Below the pieces are notes generated by a model, which saw nothing but the letters and a program-made list of their open reading frames with translations, did not search any database and was not told the DNA's origin. From an uncultured Corynebacterium sp. (GTDB taxonomy: Bacteria > Actinomycetota > Actinomycetes > Mycobacteriales > Mycobacteriaceae): DNA of 7,982 bases. The position numbers and the translations under genes are program-made. Positions 4,724 through 7,982 of the stretch are shown in pieces (positions within the stretch are counted from its first letter, which is position 1; every line of letters begins with the position of its first letter). Location of the stretch: assembly GCF_946221105.1 (NCBI RefSeq), contig NZ_CAMICL010000070.1, positions 1 through 7,982 of the forward strand. The letters are read 5' to 3'.

Positions 4724-5410
4724 ATGTTCGTCACCCAGGTCCGCATCGACGCGCCGGTGGAGGGCTACGCCCGCGACCTGCCGGTGGTGCGTCGATTGGC
4801 TGAAAAGCCCCTCGAGCTCGCGCAAACCACGATCCTCACCGGCGACAACGGCTCGGGTAAGTCCACGCTGGTGGAGGCGATCGCTGTGGCCGCCGGCGCC
4901 AACGCCGCGGGCGGATCCCGCCACGCCCAGTTCCAGGCCGCGGACCATTCCAGCCTCCACGCCTCGCTTACGCTGACCCGCCGCGAGAACCCGAGCGACG
5001 TGTACTTCCTGCGCGGCGAAACCTACCTCGACCTTGCCGAATACCACGAAAGCCTCGGAATCGAAGACCCGTTGCAAGACCTCACCCGCCGCAGCCACGG
5101 GCAAGGCATCATGCACATGGCCCACGAACGCTTCGGCCCGGGCTCCCTGATCATCCTGGACGAGCCCGAAGACGGCCTCTCGGTCTTCTCCCAGCTCGAG
5201 CTGCTCGGCCTGCTCGCGGTGCTCACCCGCCGCGGCGCGCAGGTGCTCATCGCCACGCACTCGCCGGTGCTGCTCGCCGTCCCCGACGCCCGCATCCTCG
5301 CCGTGCCCACCCTGGAGCCCATGCTTTTCGACGACTCCGAGCCCGTCACCGCCACCCAAGAGTTCATCAACGACCCGGCCGGCACGGCGAGATTCCTGGT
5401 GGGGCAGTGA
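4724..5410 (+). CDS. ABC-type/COG3910-like predicted ATPase, paralogue 1
   Basis: A 228-residue stand-alone ATPase with no membrane segments. Walker A is GDNGSGKST (40-48, K46). The family block YFLRGET surrounds F95. An ABC-signature-like SHGQG lies at 124-128, Walker B LIILDEPEDG has D146/E147, and the switch histidine H179 is in ATHSPVLLAVP. The C-terminal EFINDP segment is also typical of this small 'predicted ATPase' group (COG3910), whose cellular role is not established. Such ATPases dimerise head-to-tail around ATP, so this protein could pair with its neighbour. The start is 2 bases after the protease stop and lacks a clear Shine-Dalgarno, implying translational coupling. Compared with paralogue 2 it carries 13 extra residues between FLRGET and the signature (22 versus 9). 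Confidence 0.85.
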   Translation: MFVTQVRIDAPVEGYARDLPVVRRLAEKPLELAQTTILTGDNGSGKSTLVEAIAVAAGANAAGGSRHAQFQAADHSSLHASLTLTRRENPSDVYFLRGETYLDLAEYHESLGIEDPLQDLTRRSHGQGIMHMAHERFGPGSLIILDEPEDGLSVFSQLELLGLLAVLTRRGAQVLIATHSPVLLAVPDARILAVPTLEPMLFDDSEPVTATQEFINDPAGTARFLVGQ

Positions 5411-6084
5411 TGTTCATCCAGCACGTCTCGGTCGACGCGTCGGAGGCGCCGCAGTGGGCCCTCGACGCGCCGGCGGTCGAGCACGTCGCCGAGTTCGGCT
5501 TCCCGCTGACACACCCGGTCACGCTGATCACCGGCGGCAACGGCGTGGGAAAGTCCACGCTGTTGGAGGGTATTGCCCGCGCGTGGGGGTTTCAGGTCGA
5601 GGGCGGGCCGTGGGGCGTCGATAAGCCTGGCGCCCACGACCCGATGTTTGGCGCGCTGCGGCTTCGGACCGGGTCGCGCGCGAAGGCCGGGTATTTCCTG
5701 CGCGGGGAGACGCACACGCGCGTCACGGAGTTCGGCGAACGGTCGCACGGGGAGTCCGTGTTGGAGCTGACCTCGCGGTTTGCCCACGATGCGCTGTACT
5801 TGCTGGACGAGCCCGAATCGGGTCTGTCCCCCGTCGCGCAGATGGCGCTGGTGGCGCAGCTGCACGCAATCGGCGAGCAAAGCGCGCAGGTGATTGCGGT
5901 GACGCACTCGCCGATCGTGCTCGGTGTTCCTGGCGCGGAGATCGTGGAGGTTGGCGAGCACGGCGTGGACCGCGGCCTGGCGGTGGAAGAAACACTCGCG
6001 TTCCGGGCGATGCGCGACTTTCTGGCGGACCCGCACGGCATCGCCGAGTACATGGCGGATTGGGCGGAGGACGAGCTGGGTTAG
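5410..6084 (+). CDS. ABC-type/COG3910-like predicted ATPase, paralogue 2
   Basis: A 224-residue protein starting at ATG 5410, whose A is shared with the TGA stop (5408-5410) of paralogue 1; a GTG at 5407 is in frame but less likely. Walker A is GGNGVGKST (K48), then YFLRGET (F96), signature SHGES (112-116), Walker B LYLLDEPESG (D133/E134) and switch H166 in VTHSPIVLGVP, ending with a DFLADP segment. Every catalytic element found in paralogue 1 is intact, so neither copy is a degenerate partner at the motif level. The two proteins are clearly related but divergent outside the motifs, pointing to an old duplication rather than a recent one. The coupled start would yield balanced amounts, as expected for a heterodimer. 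Its partner or substrate is unknown. Confidence 0.85.
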   Translation: MFIQHVSVDASEAPQWALDAPAVEHVAEFGFPLTHPVTLITGGNGVGKSTLLEGIARAWGFQVEGGPWGVDKPGAHDPMFGALRLRTGSRAKAGYFLRGETHTRVTEFGERSHGESVLELTSRFAHDALYLLDEPESGLSPVAQMALVAQLHAIGEQSAQVIAVTHSPIVLGVPGAEIVEVGEHGVDRGLAVEETLAFRAMRDFLADPHGIAEYMADWAEDELG

Positions 6085-6089
6085 GGCGT

Positions 6090-6105
6090 TCGAACACCCG
6101 TGTCG
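6090..6105 (+). promoter_or_regulatory. degenerate LexA (SOS) box candidate before the helicase
   Basis: TCGAACACCCGTGTCG has a perfect left half (TCGAACA) of the actinobacterial SOS box TCGAAC-N4-GTTCGA. The right half reads GTGTCG, which matches only partly or needs a one-base insertion. The half-site also sits in the palindrome GTTCGAAC (6088-6095), within GGG...CCC flanks (6084-6099). It lies 11 bases upstream of the predicted -10, where a repressor would block the promoter. Confidence 0.3.
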
Positions 6106-6116
6106 GGGTCGTGGTA

Positions 6117-6122
6117 TATGGT
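6117..6122 (+). promoter_or_regulatory. -10 element of a leaderless promoter for the helicase gene
   Basis: TATGGT (6117-6122) fits TAnnnT and stands exactly 7 bases before ATG 6130, the same geometry as at the protease gene. No Shine-Dalgarno is visible between the preceding stop (6084) and the ATG. The overlapping TATATG at 6115-6120 is an alternative -10. Confidence 0.5.
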
Positions 6123-6129
6123 GTGCGCC

Positions 6130-7982
6130 ATGACTGCGACACGCGAACAAGCGGACGAACTTCTCAAAGGCATCGCGGGGCCCCACTCCGCCCTGCGCGA
6201 CGACCAGTGGACGGCCATCGATTCCCTGGTCAACCAGCGCAAACGCATGCTGGTGGTGCAGCGCACGGGCTGGGGCAAATCGGCGGCGTATTTCATCGCC
6301 GCGAAGCTGTTGCGCGAGGCGGGCGAAGGTCCGTCGATTATCGTTTCGCCGCTGCTCGCGCTCATGCGCAACCAGGTCGAAGCGGCAGCACGCGCCGGCA
6401 TCCGGGCGGCCACGATCAACTCCGCGAACATGACGCAGTGGGAGGAGATCCAGGCGGATGTCGACAAGCTGGACCTGCTCCTGATCAGCCCGGAGCGCCT
6501 CAACGCGCCGGGTTTCCGCGTGGAAGTGCTGCCGCAGCTCGCGCGGTCCGTCGGCATGCTGGTTGTGGACGAGGCCCACTGCATCTCCGACTGGGGTCAC
6601 GACTTCAGGCCGGATTACCGGCGCATTTCCTTGCTTATCGACGACCTCCCGGCCAACACCCCCGTCCTGGCCACCACCGCAACTGCGAATGACCGCGTGG
6701 TGGCCGACGTTGTCGCCCAGTTGGGCGAGGGCACCGGCGTGCTCCGCGGCGGGCTGGACCGCGAGTCGTTGTCGCTCAACGTAGTGCGCCTGGCAGACCC
6801 CACCCAGCGCGCCGCGTGGATCTCGCAGTACCTGGCGCAGGTGGAAGGCTCCGGCATCATCTACTGCCTGACCGTCGCTGCCGCGCACGACCTGGCGGAG
6901 GCGCTGGAAACGGCCGGGTGGAACGTGGCCGCCTACACCGGCCGCACGGAAGCGGAGGAGCGCGAGCGCCTCGAGCAGGCGCTGATCCACAACGAGCTCA
7001 AAGCCCTGGTGGCGACCTCGGCGCTCGGCATGGGCTTTGACAAGCCCGACCTCGGTTTCGTGGTGCACCTGGGCGCGCCGAGCTCGCCGGTGAGCTACTA
7101 CCAGCAGATCGGCCGCGCCGGGCGCGCCACCGACCACGCCGAGGTGGTGCTGTTGCCCGGCCCGGAGGATCAGCGCGTGTGGGAGTACTTCGCGTCCGTG
7201 TCCATGCCGGAAGAGCCGGTGGTGCAGCAGCTACTGGGCGCGCTCGGGGGCGAGCCGGTGTCCACCCCGAAGCTGGAAAACGCCGTGGACTTGTCGCGCA
7301 CGCGCATTGACCAGGCGCTGAAGGTGCTGGACGTCGACGGCGCGGTGCAGCGCGTCAAGGGCGGCTGGGTTTCCACCGGCGAGTCTTGGGCCTACGACCA
7401 CAAGCGTTACGACGGCCTGGCGGATGCCCGCGAGCGTGAACAAAACCTGATGCTGGCTTACGAGGCCACGGACGCTTGCCGCATGATGTTTTTGCGCAGC
7501 GAGCTGGATGATCCGACGATCGGGGAGGGGGAGCGCTGCGGGCGCTGCGACAACTGCACCGGCAACCACCTGCCCACCGATGTGGACCCGGCGCTCGCCG
7601 AGCGCATCGACGCCCGCCTGAAGGCCCCCGGTGTGCCATTGTCCCAGCGCAAGATGTGGCCGACCGGCTCCGCGCGCCGCGGCAAGATCAAAGGCGTGCT
7701 CGGCGGCAAAGCGCTTGGACGGCTCAACGACGTCGCCCGCGGCCCCGCCCTGGCCCAGCTCCTGCGCGACAACGCCTACCGCCCCGCCGAGAACTGGCGC
7801 GACGACCAGTGGCTGACCCGCTTCGTGGCGGTGCTGGCGGACTGGGACTGGGACAAACGCCCTGCAACGGTGGTCGCGCTCGGGTCGGCGGATCCGGCGA
7901 GGGCGGAGATGGTCGCCTCCACCGCGGAGGCCCTTGCGCGCGTGGGGCAGATGGCTTACGGCGGGGCAGTGCGGGCCGGCGG
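6130..7982 (+). CDS. recQ: RecQ-family ATP-dependent DNA helicase (3' end outside window)
   Basis: The open frame gives 617 complete codons and continues past the window. Superfamily 2 helicase motifs appear in order: Q-type motif LRDDQW (22-27), motif I RTGWGKS (45-51), Ia SPLLALMRNQ, motif II DEAH (147-150) followed by the RecQ hallmark CISDWGHDFRPDY, motif III ATTATA (181-186), motif V ATSALGMGFDKPD (295-307) and motif VI QIGRAGR (326-332). A zinc-binding and winged-helix region follows, with C450, C470, C473 and C476 (CGRCDNC). RecQ enzymes unwind DNA 3'-to-5' in repair and recombination and commonly bind the SSB tail, here encoded 3 kb upstream. From ~R577 the sequence RPATVVALGS resembles the start of a phosphoribosyltransferase-like domain found at the end of some actinobacterial RecQ proteins; no HRDC domain is seen up to the edge. 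Confidence 0.93.
   Translation, partial: MTATREQADELLKGIAGPHSALRDDQWTAIDSLVNQRKRMLVVQRTGWGKSAAYFIAAKLLREAGEGPSIIVSPLLALMRNQVEAAARAGIRAATINSANMTQWEEIQADVDKLDLLLISPERLNAPGFRVEVLPQLARSVGMLVVDEAHCISDWGHDFRPDYRRISLLIDDLPANTPVLATTATANDRVVADVVAQLGEGTGVLRGGLDRESLSLNVVRLADPTQRAAWISQYLAQVEGSGIIYCLTVAAAHDLAEALETAGWNVAAYTGRTEAEERERLEQALIHNELKALVATSALGMGFDKPDLGFVVHLGAPSSPVSYYQQIGRAGRATDHAEVVLLPGPEDQRVWEYFASVSMPEEPVVQQLLGALGGEPVSTPKLENAVDLSRTRIDQALKVLDVDGAVQRVKGGWVSTGESWAYDHKRYDGLADAREREQNLMLAYEATDACRMMFLRSELDDPTIGEGERCGRCDNCTGNHLPTDVDPALAERIDARLKAPGVPLSQRKMWPTGSARRGKIKGVLGGKALGRLNDVARGPALAQLLRDNAYRPAENWRDDQWLTRFVAVLADWDWDKRPATVVALGSADPARAEMVASTAEALARVGQMAYGGAVRAG

Noticed and set aside
6060..6692. 210-codon plus-strand frame overlapping the start of the helicase
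   Set aside because: It is a different frame from the helicase, whose motifs I, Ia and II are read in the frame of ATG 6130. The Arg/Gly/Pro-rich translation has no motif.
5023..7137. 704-codon open frame on the minus strand across both ATPases and the helicase
   Set aside because: It is antisense to three genes with complete catalytic motifs. Its translation is dominated by Arg/His/Gln/Ala with no recognisable domain, as expected of an open antisense frame in GC-rich DNA.
1..7982. tRNA, rRNA, insertion sequences or attachment sites
   Set aside because: I saw no cloverleaf, rRNA-like stretch, transposase motif or flanking duplication that would support any of these.

Overview
The window looks like chromosomal DNA of a Corynebacterium-type actinobacterium. 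It is GC-rich, the S6, SSB and L9 proteins closely resemble the mycobacterial/corynebacterial versions, and the order PBP - polyprenol-dependent glycosyltransferase (GT87) - rpsF - ssb - rplI matches the ponA1-Rv0051-(Rv0052)-rpsF-ssb-rpsR1-rplI block of Mycobacterium tuberculosis, except that rpsR is absent here. Every supported gene is on the + strand. The genus is inferred from gene order and protein resemblance recalled from memory, not from a search.

Region 1 (1-1890) is a cell-envelope cluster: the Pro/Ala-rich C-terminus of a class A penicillin-binding protein, directly abutting (stop codon touching start codon) a 516-residue GT-C/DUF2029 membrane glycosyltransferase, then a 62-residue two-helix membrane protein. 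Region 2 (1891-2351) has no gene. It holds two copies of a modular intergenic repeat with nested perfect palindromes, a probable promoter for rpsF, and a structured mRNA leader. Region 3 (2352-3940) is the rpsF-ssb-rplI operon, ending in a strong intrinsic terminator. rpsF most likely starts at GTG 2352, inside the longest open frame.

Region 4 (3945-6084) is an accessory-looking operon driven by what appears to be a leaderless promoter. It encodes a secreted chymotrypsin-fold serine protease followed, with a 2-base gap and then a TGATG overlap, by two divergent paralogous ABC-type/COG3910-like ATPases. Region 5 (6085-7982) is a RecQ-family DNA helicase, also apparently leaderless, with a degenerate LexA-like half-site in its promoter. 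It runs off the window end just as a C-terminal segment resembling a phosphoribosyltransferase-like domain begins.

How the parts work together: PBP and GT87 probably act on the cell wall; S6, SSB and L9 serve translation and replication; the helicase serves DNA repair. The role of the protease-ATPase-ATPase unit is unknown and is the best candidate here for something undescribed. The protease is exported and the ATPases are cytosolic, so a direct partnership is unproven.
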